64,000 nucleotides of DNA from Archilochus colubris (GCA_023079485.1 CM041084.1:126973292-127037291), one strand, 5' to 3'. Shown: positions 24,201 through 36,930, numbered from the stretch's first letter. Notes: generated by a model from the letters alone, not told the origin. Program-made: numbers and translations.

Positions 24201-26306
24201 TCCATTGGTGGCTTGCAACACAAAGGTCTTGAACCTGAGAGCTTTAAGGTTTCTTTCCGGTGGAACATAATTCACTACTCTAGGAAATACATGCAAGCCC
24301 ATCTGCTTGAAGAGTAACTTTCCCACATCAATGAAAGCTACCTTAATTATATCTCCATCAATCAAAAAACAATCATAAACTTTTTAAAATGTTTGAGTTG
24401 CTAAAATAGATAGACAACTTTACAGATCCAGAAAACTAACAGATGACTTTTAATATTGTACACAAAGATTCTTTAGCAAGTGCCATTTTCCAGTTATTTT
24501 TTAACTCTGAAACGTTGTGTAGGATTTTCTATTTGTTAGCCATATACAGATGAGGTAATCCTGTTGTGCAGTTTTACATGCTGTATTAGCATATGCTTGA
24601 AAAACCAAATGAAGTTTAGATCTTCTCCCTTCTAGCCCTGAAACAGTCAAGGGATAACATAAATATTGATAGATCTAATAGGCAATATCCTCTGGAAAAC
24701 TGCTAATAAACTCCTGACTGTTAGGACACTGCTTACAACCTCCAAAGATTTTGTTGTTCTTAAATAGCATCTTTATTGTCCTTGTTTACCATCCTATGGA
24801 TCAGAATTTGTTCATATTTCTATCTTATACATACATACGCACTGTATTTGAAAGAATCATTTTTCCATTGCTTCTTACCTCATGCTTTGTCATAACTACC
24901 TTTCAGTTACCTATCTTTTAATTTCAGGATCTGAGCAATAAAGGAGGGATTTCAAGAGGATTTCAGAAATACAGCTTTAAAATTTTGCTTTTCAGTGTCT
25001 TGGATCCACAGCACATAACTGATATTGTGGTTCCTTGATAGCTTCAGCCTGGAGTAAGATGCTCTGAAGTGAAGCTATGAAAAAGAAATTATATAAAATT
25101 AGCTAATGGAAGGAAAATACACAGAGGCTAATGGCAATTGGTTACACAGTTTGCTATGACATAATTATCAGCTAGTCTGAGAGATCTGCTTGTTCCATAA
25201 GGCCTTTTTATAACAACTAATACATATACAATTTTACCACTGTCATGTACATAACCAAAACAAGGATGAGCCTTATAAATCTAGAATTTTTTTTTTTTTT
25301 TTTGGTTTGACAAGGTAAAACCAATTTTATTTTTGCTATCCACTTTCCTTGCCAGCCAGTTCTTGTCCAAAAAGTAAACCCTTTGGATTCCAGGTTATTT
25401 TCCAAGAATAACAACTTCAGATGTTTAGTTTGGCTGGAACTAAATTAGAAATGTTGGCCACCTGTATGAACTAAAATAAGACATTCTTGCAGATGGACGT
25501 TCTGAGCTATGATGTGGTATTCTAAAAAGAAAAAAAAATTATCTTTTTGGGTGCAGAGAATGAAGTAGGTAAAATACAGACACACAAAAAAATTCTTTTT
25601 GGACATTCTTGAGCATGTGGTAGATGATACAAAATAAAAATCTATAAATGTTCTTATATCCATTTTCAAAATAAATAGTGGAAGTATCATATCTAGAATG
25701 CTGTAGAAATGTACAGGACTATTGATTACCCTAAAAGGAACAGTCTTGTGCTAGCAAGGAGATAGATGAGATACTTTATATGCTCTTGAAGATGAGTGAA
25801 CTATGCAACTGGAAATTTTCAGAGTGTTAAAGGTAGTTCTCTTACACAAAATGGTCTTTCAGGAAATGAATTATGATGTGTCAAAATGACTCATGGGGCC
25901 TATGCCACAGAGCAGTGTATTTGAGAAAATTGCTGCCACAGAGTAAATATTTGTGTTTTCTTGATTAAGAGTAGTGTAGCTGGCCTCTGACTTTGCAAAT
26001 CTAATGGCAATCTCAGGGTTAATGAATGAAACCAATTCCCCCTTGCTGTCTCCTTTTCTTGCTCTTTTACACACAAATGCACACCAAGTTTGTGCAAAAG
26101 AACCCATTTATGGCAATGCTAATGAGAAACAGCCAAGCAGCTCTGCATACCAGCAGTACACAGGTACCAAAGAAATGCACAGAGGATTTAGGGGACTCAC
26201 TCTCCCAGAAAAATCATAGTCTAACCAGGCACAGCAAGGAACACCTTGAGACCTCCACTGCCTTATCACAATTAAAAGTTGTGCATGATAATAAAGAAAT
26301 GTAAAT
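21267..26306. other. Long non-coding stretch, no gene seen
   Basis: AT-rich with a 17-T run at 25287-25303 and no recognisable transposon. The largest open frames (23178-23657 on the minus strand, 159 codons; 24045-24365 on the minus strand) overlap frames on the other strand and lack motifs. A short CA-rich patch sits at 21650-21662. Confidence 0.5.
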
Positions 26307-26350
26307 GAGTAGTGGAATAGAGTGAGTGAATGAGTGAGTGGAATAGAGAG
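26307..26350 (+). repeat. GAGT/GAAT microsatellite-like patch
   Basis: Tetramers of GAGT and GAAT type, with the 12-mer agtggaatagag present twice (26311-26322 and 26337-26348). Short and imperfect, directly visible. Confidence 0.75.
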
Positions 26351-26419
26351 CGGAGGAAAAAAGTAACTCCCAAGAGAAAAGCAATAAACAAATTACAAAT
26401 ATTCTCAAGCTCTGTAACC

Positions 26420-26530
26420 ATCACATGAGAGGCGAGAAAAGACCTTGGTTTGGTGCGTGACCTTAATGTCTTAGCTTACAAAAAGATTTTGCTGGAAATC
26501 TTGCAAGGTCAACCTTCTTTGAGAGGTGTC
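26420..26530. promoter_or_regulatory. Nuclear-receptor half-site cluster (candidate)
   Basis: TGACCTT at 26458-26464 and CAAGGTCA at 26504-26511 are ERR/SF-1-type extended half-sites in opposite orientation, about 40 bp apart, with a further GACCTTGG near 26441. Flanking sequence is free of recognised repeats. This may be an enhancer fragment, although half-sites are common by chance. Confidence 0.2.
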
Positions 26531-29100
26531 TGGGTCTTCTTTTTCTCAGCCAGGCTGGAAATGCCATACTGATTAATGTGATAATTTTGCTTGTTTGTCA
26601 TCTCCTGATAGGTCACATCACAGAGACCACCCACAGCAGAAGGAAGGAAAAGATGAAGGTGTAATGGGAAACCTCCCCAGGCTTGCCCTCACTCATCTAA
26701 CAGATTCAGAGTGACCCTCCAAAGGGATCTGAATAGCTGCCAGCCCCCAATGGACAAGGGCATCCTGGGCACAACTCTGTCCTTAATATTACACTCATGT
26801 GTAAACAACCAGGTCAGGCAGGGCCCCTGCAATAGTTCCTTCCCACTCTTGTGGCTGCCAGGTTTCATCACCTTGGGGTGCACGTATTCTTCCACAAAGG
26901 AAATTCAGTGTCATAGAAGACCATTCCCAGGTCCTTGAACACTGTGTTTGTAAACAGTGTTGGAAACTGAGGACACATTTGGTAGGTCTGCAGCTTTGAG
27001 TAGACATATCATCCAGTTTGGCAAGGAATTCCCTGGGGGAGGGGATGTCATTTCCAGCTCTGATTTTTCCTATCCCTTTATGCTGTTCAACTTCATTAAA
27101 ACACCTAATGAAAATGATATACTTCCAGAAGCAATATAAAAAAAGAGTGTGCCTGCTGAAGCCAGTGAGAAAATAGAGCAGGTGTGTGCTTACAAAAGCA
27201 AAAAAGAAATCTTGCAAAAGACAAAACAAATTACAAATAAATACAAGCTTAGGGGAAAAAACAGCACACCTCTTTTCTGAGACAACAGGCTAGAACACAA
27301 ACCTCGCATCATGATTCAGCCTGGTGGGCATTAATCAAGGTGCTTCCTATTCTTGTTTCTTTTCCTCCTCCTGCTGCACCTACTTTTCTTTTCCCTCAGA
27401 GCAATTCTGTAATAACCATTTACTTTAACTTCCAGAAAAATTTTGTACAGTGCAGGGAAATTTGATTTGCAAATTCAATCACTTCTATACCCAGGAAAAA
27501 TAGATAATAATGATTATACAGCCAACAGATACCACTGACTTACTTCAGTTAATCCATTCTAATAATGCTGCTCTCTTCCCAAATAAAAGGAAAGGTTGAA
27601 TAATTCTTTTCCATTTATACAACCACATTTTTTTTGCAAGTGTCTTGAGATTCAGTTTGTAAAGGCTTTTGAGGCAGTTCTCTGTGCCTCACTTGCCCAC
27701 TGTTTCTGATATGACATTAGCCAAACTGTCCACATGATGAGATTGCATTGGCTTTTACATATTGGCATGAGTTCCAGGTACATTCTGTGCATCAGATAAG
27801 CCTAAACTATAAAAGCCTCATCTTTGATGGCAGAGCAGACTCAAGGCCTTTCAACCCTGGCGCAGCACAAACTTGAGAAGGAGCTGAACTGGGATGGAGA
27901 CTATCATCACAGAGTAGGGTTACCTTTCTGCTACTGAGATCTCAGCAGAAGCAGCTGATGACCTGATGAGAAGCCAAAACCAGATGCACCCCAACTCTTC
28001 CTTCCCTGGCAGCAGCACCAAACCCAACTGTAAACTTGGCATGGAAGAGTTAAAGTAGATTATTCTCTTGAGTAGAAATGTCCTGGGCATTCACCTCAAT
28101 TCATAATGTCATGAAAGCCCACTGGCAGAGACCTGATCTGAAGGTCTAAGGTCTGAATTATGAATGAAAATTTATATATAAAAGTTAATACAAAATAAAA
28201 TGAAAAAACAGTAGCAGTGTCCTGTAAGTAGTGCTTAACAAACAAATGTACAATCTTTATTATAATATGGTGATCTCCATTTGTCTTCTAGTAGTGGAGC
28301 AGATGATTTAGAGGTTCTTAGAAACATCTGTATTTAGCATAAATATTATTTATTTAGCATAAATAACCTAATTGGATTTACTGGAGTTGGATATTACTTA
28401 GTAGGACTGCTACGAAGTCTTTCTTATGAAGTGTAAAGTCAAGTCCTCTCCATGTAGCTTCACAATTGAGGTTTGTTTGATTTTGATTTTGTGTCAAACC
28501 CATAAAGTCTTTCCAGATTCATTTTAGATGAATGAGAACTTCTAGAAACCTGCTTAATAAAATCTGGTGGTACCTTTATGATTCCCTTAGCCAATGGGAG
28601 AAGCCTTATTTCTTTTGAATCTCAATCCTCATTTTACCTTGAACTCAAACTCAGATTCCAGGCAAGTCAAACTCAATGCTTTTTCCTGCTTTGGTCTTTG
28701 TTGGACAAAAGAGACAGCAAAGTATCCATCAAATTCTCCCATTGAACAGAAAGAAAGAATATGAAAAATCATAAGTCTCTCAAACCCCTTGTCATTAGCT
28801 GGCTCAGCTCTTGTTGAATTATTTCTAAGGATGTTGGTTTGGTCCATAAGAAGAACTCATCTATATCTTCATTACGGCCTGAATGATTAATGCCCACAAC
28901 TCCCACCTCTACTGGTAGGAAAAGTTCACATCATCTCCCCCACCCATACACAAATCAAAGCAGTACAGTTCACAGCTTCCCTTCCAAGAGAAGAAGACAA
29001 TATTCATCTGTGTGCACAGAGAAATTTTGGTAGTGGGTTATTTAGGTTTTTCTTTTCCTCTCAGGATACAAAAGTGGACCTGATGGAGTACAGTGTGCTT
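26531..29100. other. Non-coding stretch with one TATA-like site
   Basis: No transposon or gene was recognised. A canonical TATAAAAG lies at 27808-27815, followed by a moderately GC-rich 250 bp, which could be an old LTR or a cryptic promoter. No polyadenylation signal, terminal repeat or primer-binding site was recognised to support an LTR. The 144-codon frame 26795-27229 on the minus strand shows no family motif. Confidence 0.4.
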
Positions 29101-29760
29101 CAGATTTTTTTTTTCCTTTTTCCTTTCAGTCCATTTCTCTTTTAAACTTACAAAATGAAAAATGATTATACCAGGAGAATGTTTTTTCTGTGTAATTTTT
29201 CCCACTGTATCGATAATTACTGTATTTCACATGCCCCTTTTAATTACATAATGCCTGAGATTAAAATTCAACAGCCTCTCTCAAAGAGAAAGTGCTTTAA
29301 TATCTGGAGTGCTGCTCCTGTAAATTGGCATCTGAAAGATAGGCTAAAAACAGGGCATAAACACCAACATTCCCATCCTTCCTAACTGACTGCAATGCCA
29401 ATGAGCTGCGCCGACTCTTTACACAGACCTCCCACATTCTTGATAGGATGTTTTCTAGCAGAGTGATCCACAAATATTATCATTCAATGACAATACACTT
29501 TCATCAAGGTACGTCTCAATCCACAGGATACAAGCCCCACACAACAGACGGAAAATTTGGCGCGGTGATGCGCGCACCGCGTGTGTTACTTACTGGTTAT
29601 TGCAGTGGTCACACCGAGTCCCGTCTGGCGTTATATTAACGAATGGCATGCAAGCACCTTCTGTTGAAACATCTGCGACAGGGAAATTTCAGGCATTTTT
29701 CCAGATATTTTTTGTGCTCTGGACCAAATTTTCATTAGGGCTATAAAACCTGGCAGGCAG
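29101..29760. promoter_or_regulatory. Enhancer-like block with CpG-dense hairpin (candidate)
   Basis: Non-repetitive sequence with homeodomain-type words (ATCGATAATTAC near 29210, TTTAATTACATAATG near 29240) and, from 29549 to 29642, an isolated cluster of about 11 CpG. The cluster contains a perfect 7-bp inverted repeat: CGCGGTG at 29561-29567 and CACCGCG at 29575-29581 around the loop ATGCGCG. CpG is otherwise scarce for many kilobases, so retention here suggests an unmethylated, selected element. Three small open frames cross it without recognisable domains. Conservation is inferred, not shown. Confidence 0.35.
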
Positions 29761-32117
29761 CATTGTTGTGTATGATTTTTTAATAAACTGGGACATGCCT
29801 TTGTTAGAGGAGTGAAGAAAAGGGCTCTTTAGAGATTTCTTCCTATTACAAAAAGTTCAGGAAACATATGACAGCTCACCAAACAGTGTCTCCTAACTTT
29901 TTTTTTCTGTCTCCTCCATGTGTAAGATTTCCCACTCCTTTAGATGTGTACAGAGATTTTCAGGTTTTGAAATTAAACTTAAAATGTAGATTTTTTTTAT
30001 TTTTTTTTTCATCTCTCAGATTAAATGATTCCAAGAGTGACATTACTTGAGAATGTGTTCAAAGAGAGAGCACACAGATAACATAGACTTTTAGCATCTT
30101 TTTGATGTCTGCTGCCAGAAATCTCACAAAGGATTTTCACTTACTTAACAGGCAAGGTCCCTCAGTAAAAAGAAGAAAGGAAAGTGAATGGGCATGTGCA
30201 GGTCTGATCTGGTACACAGTGCAAGCCTAAGCACATAGTATTACTCCTTTTTGTATCAGAAACATCCCACATCCTGCTTTCCCTTCTTCGCTCTTCTGCA
30301 AGGCAACAGCCACCAGGCACAGATCAAAGTTCCATTTTGCAATTCTCCCTGCCATACTATGAACACTAATGCAGAACAAACATGCTTGGCAGTAAATATG
30401 TACATTATCATTATGTAAATAGGTACGTTATCATTATAGCAAAATGATGATGTTCTTTGCTAAGTCTATATTCCCTTTCCAAGAATATTATACAGTTCGA
30501 AGTATAATTTCCATTATGCCACTGGGGCTGGAAAAACACTTCAGTTCAACAATTATTAGTATACTCTATATAACAGAATGCTTACAATGAATAAAGATGA
30601 TGTGCAATCCTAAATCTTTTTAGACAAAAACCAAATGCATTTTCTCATGCCTGAGCATGAGAGTTCAGCTTGAGCAACCAACAGATTAATATCTTTTCCC
30701 ACATCCAAGGTGAGCATCATGTTATCACATTTTATAACAACAATATCATGACCTGCAATAATAAGATTTTAAACTGTATGAGGTGAATTACCTACTGTTA
30801 GCACTTCATTTCTGAACCTTAAATGTACTAGAAATGACTGCATGTCACAGGCTGTTTGGCAGCATTATAGTGTTTACATAAAGTCCACTGCTCACATGTA
30901 AGTGTATGAAGACTGCAAAGCTGAAATCCTTATATTTTAATAATTCAGCAAGTTCTTGTGGTCAAAGAGCAAGGCAATGCCAACTCCTAAGTCAAGCAGC
31001 TGCAACTACATACAATCTTACCATGTGCAATTACCTGCAAAGCCTAGATATGTATAAGACAGAGGTTAAAAAAAATGCTGACTTCTTACAGAAAAAAAAT
31101 TAATGTTGGCATAAGTAAAATTGGATTAAAGTGTTAATTTTTTCACAGCTTATTTTGATGTAAGTAAATGTAAATACTTGTCTCTCGTATGCTCTGAAAA
31201 AGTGGATTAATTCTTTATAAGTATGCAAATGGGTTCAAAATGTCTTCAGTTTCTTCTTTAGTTTTCCTTTGAATGCTGCTTTGAACTGAAAAAATCAATT
31301 TTCAGAAAGGAAGATATGCCAATTAGAATTAAAAAAAAAAAGGAAAAAAGAAAGAAACAAATTAATTTATAAACTACAAGTCACACAATAGCCACATTCT
31401 CACTGTTCTGCTGCCCACTTCTATCACAGGTTTTTGTACCACATTGAAATTGTGAAAATATTATATGAAAATATGCATATGAGTGTCAGCATTCCTCATT
31501 ATACGCCAGCTCCCTTAAATAGTCTTCTCTGTGAATTTTTCATTCAAAGAATAAAAATAAAGAAGCTGGATAGCCTTTGAGCATTCACACAGAAATTGTG
31601 CATGGCGATGCCTCCTTTCCTGAATCAACAATTAGATATTTGGCTTGAATCTTCAATCAAACATTGAGTCAATAAAACAAACAACACTCTACTTTTCTCC
31701 TGCATTTCTATTCCCTTGTGGCTTCAAAACTCAGGACTCACTTGTGCTCACCACGCTCATGTGCCAAGCATTTCTGCACAGAATGCAACCACACACGTGT
31801 GACTGAGTCACTGGTTGGCCTCTCTGCCCTCTGGAAAGCAGGATGCTGATGTTGGGCTGCCATGTATCTGAGGACTGCTCACATCTCTGTGAGCCCAGGC
31901 AGGACCAGTGTGTGTCTTGGACATCAAGCTGAATCAGCAGCCCTCAGCCAGGTCTTGCCCTAGAAGCCAAACCAGTTGAGGGGAAGAAGCAGCAGCAGGG
32001 GTGAATGGCCCATCACCCTTTGATACGTGTTTCAATTGTTAAACAATTGCAAATTGTTTAAACCACACGAAAGTCTGATTTCTTATTGATCCTCTTCAAA
32101 CTTTGTCCTCTGTGCTG
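29761..32117. other. AT-rich non-coding stretch
   Basis: Several T-runs near 29900-30010 and an A-rich patch at 31330-31345. A GC-richer patch at 31780-32000 has no recognised content. No gene was seen. Confidence 0.5.
32039..32061. repeat. Perfect 10-bp inverted repeat, 3-nt loop
   Basis: TTAAACAATT at 32039-32048 and its exact complement AATTGTTTAA at 32052-32061 flank GCA. Directly visible. All but four of the stem pairs are A/T, so it is a weak cruciform or hairpin. It lies about 60 bp before a CR1 fragment. Chance is possible in AT-rich DNA. Confidence 0.7.
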
Positions 32118-32324
32118 TAGGAAAAAGCGTAACGGAGGGTAACAGCACTGGAACAGGCTGCCCAGAAAGACTGTGGAATCTCCACCCCTGAAGACATCCT
32201 AAATCCACCTGGATGCCATCCTGTGTGCCTACTCTAGGTGACCCTGCTCTGGCAGAGGGGAGTGGGCTAGATGATCTCCAGAGGTCCCTCCCAACCTGCA
32301 ACATACTGGGGTTCTGTAGTGTGC
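32118..32324 (+). mobile_element. CR1 LINE 3' fragment
   Basis: From 32139 the sequence follows CR1 clearly: cactggaacaggctgccca, gtggaatctccacccctga, ctggatgccatcctgtg, tctaggtgaccctgctctgg and gatgatctccagaggtccct, in the order of the C-terminal end of the CR1 reverse-transcriptase reading frame and its 3' end. The terminal octamers have decayed to ttctgtagtgtgc. The 5' boundary is uncertain within about 20 bp. Old and non-coding. Confidence 0.92.
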
Positions 32325-35039
32325 TACAAAATGAGATTGTGGCTAGTACAGAAGAAATATTTCCCTTGCTTGTAATCCTGCTGCTTAATAGCACCACTGG
32401 ATACCCCTCATTCTTTTGTTGTGAGAAACAGTGAACTCCCTATTTATATGCTTGGAAGCACCCATGACTTCATGTACCTCTCTCATATCCTCAGAACACT
32501 TTTTCTTTCAGGCTGATAAGTCAGGCTCCTTAGCCTCTTTGCATATGAAAGCCATAGCATGCCCATGAGTATCTGCTATCCTTGCCTGGGGTGTTTTTCC
32601 TAGTTCTACCACATCTTCTGCACACAGTATAGGACATAATGTACCACTGATTATAATGCAATGATGTTTTCAGACATTTTCCACTACCATGTGAGAGCTA
32701 TGTAATAGAAAACTCAGATACCTTCACACAGGCAGTCACAGATTGAACTACAGAACTAATTAAACTATTTAACTGGGGGAGCTGCTGGTCAAATGGGAAA
32801 AAGTAATCCAAAATAAAAATCTTATTTCAAGTCAATTGGAAGCAAACAAAACCAAAAATAGATTATTTCCACAAAGCAAGCAAGGTAGTTCTTAAAAAAA
32901 CAACAACAACAAAAAAGAAATGTCATTTATTTCCAGATGAGATGAAAAAACTTGCTTTTGTTCTAAGGACTTGAGCAATTTTTAAAGAAAACTTATGGAG
33001 AGTTTACCCCAAGGAGCTTTTTTTCTTGATTGTTTGTTGGTTTGTTTGTTTGTTTTTAATTTAGGGCAAAACAGGAGGCTGGAGTGAATCATAAAATGAA
33101 AGAGTAATACAAGCAAATGGATCAAAGCAGGAGTGAAACTAGATCAGCTCTCTCCAAGTGTTCCTCTCTAATCTATGCACAACTACCAATACTTTTGTTG
33201 CTGCTTAGATATAGCCAGTTAAGACATGTGCATAGCAGATCTACTCTGACATTTAGCATCAGGATCCTGGATCAGTAAAGCCAACACTGTATCACTTGCA
33301 CAGTGCTGTGCTATTTGCTCTCAGCCTATTTATCATGCCGTAAGTTTTAAAGGTAATACTTGGGTGCTAGCAAAGTTGTAAAACACAGTGTGATCCTCAA
33401 ACAGACCAGTATCTGGTGGCTAAGTCTTTCCAAGACAAAAAAATGAGCAGAGGAGGTACCACAGTGGACCCTAAGAAAACTAAGTAGAGTGCAAAAAGGC
33501 ATCAGCTACAGAGACTGTCTCTATAAGGCAGACAGTACCTATTTTAGGTTTCTCATCTCTCCCATATGAAAAATGCAGCTCCTGTGAGAACTTGCCACAG
33601 AAGTTTCATGTATGTGAACACATCCTGTAGCTGCCCAGTGGAACAATGACATAATACAGCCCAAGCCAAAGCTGAATAAGGTATAGACCAAAGCTTCCAA
33701 CTGTGGGGATGGTTAAACCTTAAAAAGTATGTCCATGGAACAAGAGGGCTCTGTCAATTTCAAAGCTTTAAACATTAGGGGGCTGGTACTATTGTTTCTG
33801 CAACTGGTGACATTCTCTCTCCTACGTTGAGTTCTCAGGTAGGTCCAGAAGGCTCTTGAACAAAAGATTTTAGGTACTGAGAAGACTTTGCAGCTGAAGA
33901 ATCAGACACATTCCAGAAGGGAGAGGAACACAGTGGGTTTCCTTCTGTTCTCATGGAACTTACATCAGTCTTGGCTACCTGCCCTTTGTCTAATAGGAGC
34001 TGCTGTAAAATCAACTTTCCAAAAGCCAGTGAGGTATCAAAGAGGAGACGTAGACGTGTCATGGTGGGGCTCTGCTTCACTGAAGGTCAAATGTCTGGGA
34101 TACAGTGCATCATTAACTGTTTAAAAGAGCACTACATAAAATTTTGTCATGTAGGGAACATATCTTTTGATATTTGTATTTTGCATACTACTTTCTGAAA
34201 AGAAGAAAATCTTCATTCCTCTCCCACCAAATACAGGCAGCCCTGCAGATTGATTTTGGTCCATGCCATGAGGTTAATGTTCAGCTTGATCTGCACTGAC
34301 ATGAAAATACCATCTGTGTAACCCCAGCTTGCCTTGCTGGGAGAAGATACAGGACTCAGCAGCTGGTCTCCGCTACTCTGGGAAAAGTGTTCGTCTCCAG
34401 ACCAAGTCTGGATCCAGCCAGATCTGGCAAAAGTATAAAAAGTATATCACACGCATACCCCAGAGAAATCTTAGGAAGCTTAATGGAAGTTCAGTTCATA
34501 TGTTGAAGCTGTTACATGAAAAGCATCAGGAAAAGCAAAAACTGTTCCTATTTCAAGATTGTACAATGAAACAACTATGTGGTATAACTTCACAGGACAG
34601 GACTGTCAGTTCCCCAAACATTACTGAAAGGACATAAATAATGCAAATGAAGAAATTTTCTTTTTCTTTGCTTAGTATCTAAGTAATGGTTTTCACTCCC
34701 AAGATTTGTAACAGAAAGCTGACTTTGCTTTGGTAAGCAGGATGTAATACCGAATCTTGCCATAAGCATGAAAGCACACCGATCTGTTTTGTACATTACA
34801 CAAAGCAAGGACTAGATTGAATCTCCCTAACTTTCTGGAAGCAAGAAAGCAGGTTTGGAACAATTCATGTCCCAGCAGAAGCAAACTTCCCATACCAAGT
34901 CTTTCCTAATATGGTAAAGAATTTTTTTTTTCCTTAAAAATGACAATTTAATCTGTGTATTTAAGAATAAGTTGAGCTCAGTAAATTGATGCACTCTTTC
35001 ACAGCATAAAAGCTTTTTTAAAATATAGAATTCATAATC
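32325..35039. other. Non-coding stretch, no gene seen
   Basis: AT-rich with a short CAA tract near 32902 and TTTG units at 33030-33055. The overlapping frames at 33835-34198 on both strands and the 102-codon frame 34329-34637 show no recognisable domain. Confidence 0.5.
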
Positions 35040-35145
35040 AGTTCACTGGAGCACTCTACCAGGACTGCAGTCAATGGAGGCAAACAAATGCAATTATAAA
35101 GCCACAGGGCCACATTCACCCCAGCTAAAATCAATGTGTGACTGC
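35040..35145. repeat. Relic of an old amniote dispersed repeat (candidate)
   Basis: This is the clearest of the four relics: gactgcagtcaatgg is followed by aattataaagccacagggcc, then acattcaccccagctaaaatc, matching the remembered order ctgaagtcaatggagttac, gggccagattcaccc, accagctgaaaatc. The element is very diverged. I cannot assign the superfamily without a library search. Confidence 0.4.
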
Positions 35146-35239
35146 TCTGCTATGCTCCAGCAAGAATCCACACTCCTTAAATTGCATGACAACTCTCTTG
35201 AAGTTTAAGAGCAGGAGTGGAGCAATTAGAGAGCTCTTG

Positions 35240-35400
35240 CACAAAAGCATCCTTTCAGCTTCTTGGGGTGCCTGCCCCAAGTTGCCCAGCCTGTGCTGGC
35301 CCCACTTTGGGGTGCTCTGGTCAGCAGGGACTGGCTCTGCCTCTCTCTGCCTGCACGCAAGCGGCTGCTGGGAGATTGTGAGGTGACATGGTCAGCCTGA
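35240..35400. other. Small GC-rich patch with hairpin
   Basis: A GC-richer 160-bp patch with a perfect 7-bp inverted repeat, CTTGGGG at 35262-35268 and CCCCAAG at 35275-35281, separated by TGCCTG, an AP-2-like context. It crosses short open frames on both strands without domains. It may be regulatory or chance. Confidence 0.3.
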
Positions 35401-35599
35401 TGAAGTATACAAAAGCTTTTGGCACTGTGTATCTGCAATATCATGGACAGTCAAGGAGGCGCCTGTTATAAAAATACACAGTGAAACACAACTGGAGGAC
35501 TGCTCTTTCTCAAAGGCTAACGTAATGCATTCCTTCTGTTTAGGCTCATTTTCCAGCCTTTCACATTCTTTGTGAACAAGAGTTATAAAACAAGCCTGA

Positions 35600-36070
35600 C
35601 GCAGGCCAATTATTTTTACTTTGAAGGCCATTAATCAAGATTGACTAAGAAAATGAAGACAGCTAAGCAAAATTTCATATGTGACTAGAGTGAGATTAAA
35701 ATAAAACCAGATGGGGATGGACAGAGACGTTAAGCTGCTTTCTCTCCCCCTCCTCTCCCCCCTTTTTTTTTCTTTTTTTGACTCATGTAATAAATGTCTT
35801 TTACAAATTACAGCACTCTTATTTTCTTACAGTAAATCAAATTGGGTCATAATGTACAAGTGGTCTCATCGCTGAATTGTCAAAAATAGAACCCGCCTTG
35901 TTCTTCCAAAGTAATTGCTCAAATCTAAACCAGCAGTGTGGCCTGACAGTCTTTAAACCATCTACCTGGATGTGGATCTCTTTTAAGATAACTGTCTGTT
36001 GCTGATAAATGTATTTTGCAAGTGACCAACATGAGCCATACATTCTGGTCTTTAACATGTAGACATTGCC
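35600..36070. promoter_or_regulatory. Enhancer-like non-repetitive block (candidate)
   Basis: A long stretch without recognised repeats except a C/T tract at 35740-35780. It holds GGCCATTAATCAAGATTGAC near 35626, TTACAAATTAC near 35802, AAGTAATTGCTC near 35909 and CTACCTGGATGTGG near 35961. These homeodomain/E-box-type words and the texture resemble conserved developmental enhancers. Motif evidence only. The 73-codon minus-strand frame 35837-36058 has no family match. Confidence 0.3.
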
Positions 36071-36930
36071 AGGGGTCTGAATTGGTAGGTCTTACATATA
36101 TTGCATTTCTACAAATTTGGGGGAATTTCTGGAATCAGGGCTTTTTGTACAGATAAAACAACTTTGAGTCAACTCCAAACTCTAGACATATAAAAATTCT
36201 GAAAAATGTTGCATAATTTTCACAAAAAAAAAAAAATCTTCATTGGTTCAATGAAAACTACTATGCACACTGTGGAAAAGGAAAAAAAATATCAGAAAGA
36301 TAAAGACACAGAATGATGGTCACATATTATGAGGACTTTTTGATAAAGTGACTGTTTCCAGTTATCTTAGTTAAAAAGATGAAACAGTCATTTATACATT
36401 ATTGCCCTTTTACAAAATAAACTATTGGATAAAATCAAGGGAGAAGTCTTTCAAATATGTTTGGACTCATAATTTGTTATTTTAATAATAACAAGTTCTG
36501 CTTTGAAATAAAATTTTGAAGATATGTATACGAGTAAGTAACCTCATTCACATTAGTCCTGGCCTTTCCAAAAGCATATTTGAATAATCAGAACTATTTC
36601 ATCACTAATGGAAAAAAAAATCAAAAAAAAAAATCTTTAATCAATATCTCAGGTACAATTGAAGTACCTGAGACCTCCTGACTTTGCAGAGAAGATGGTT
36701 AGTACAGTTCAACACAGGAGCTACATCCCCAAATTCTACTGTGCTTGAAATGTAAACTGGGTCTGAGACCTGCCTCTACCCTTCTGGGAAGATTTTATTT
36801 AAGTAAGGGAAACTCATGCACATGTTTAAAATTTTGTAAGCTCTATGAATGAGTATTTGAGTTTCCAGATCCTTTTCTGAATCACCTACACTAATCCATT
36901 TAAATCTATGACTATCTCTTACCCATTGAT
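36071..36930. other. AT-rich non-coding stretch
   Basis: A-runs near 36224-36236 and 36608-36632; no gene or transposon recognised. Confidence 0.55.
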
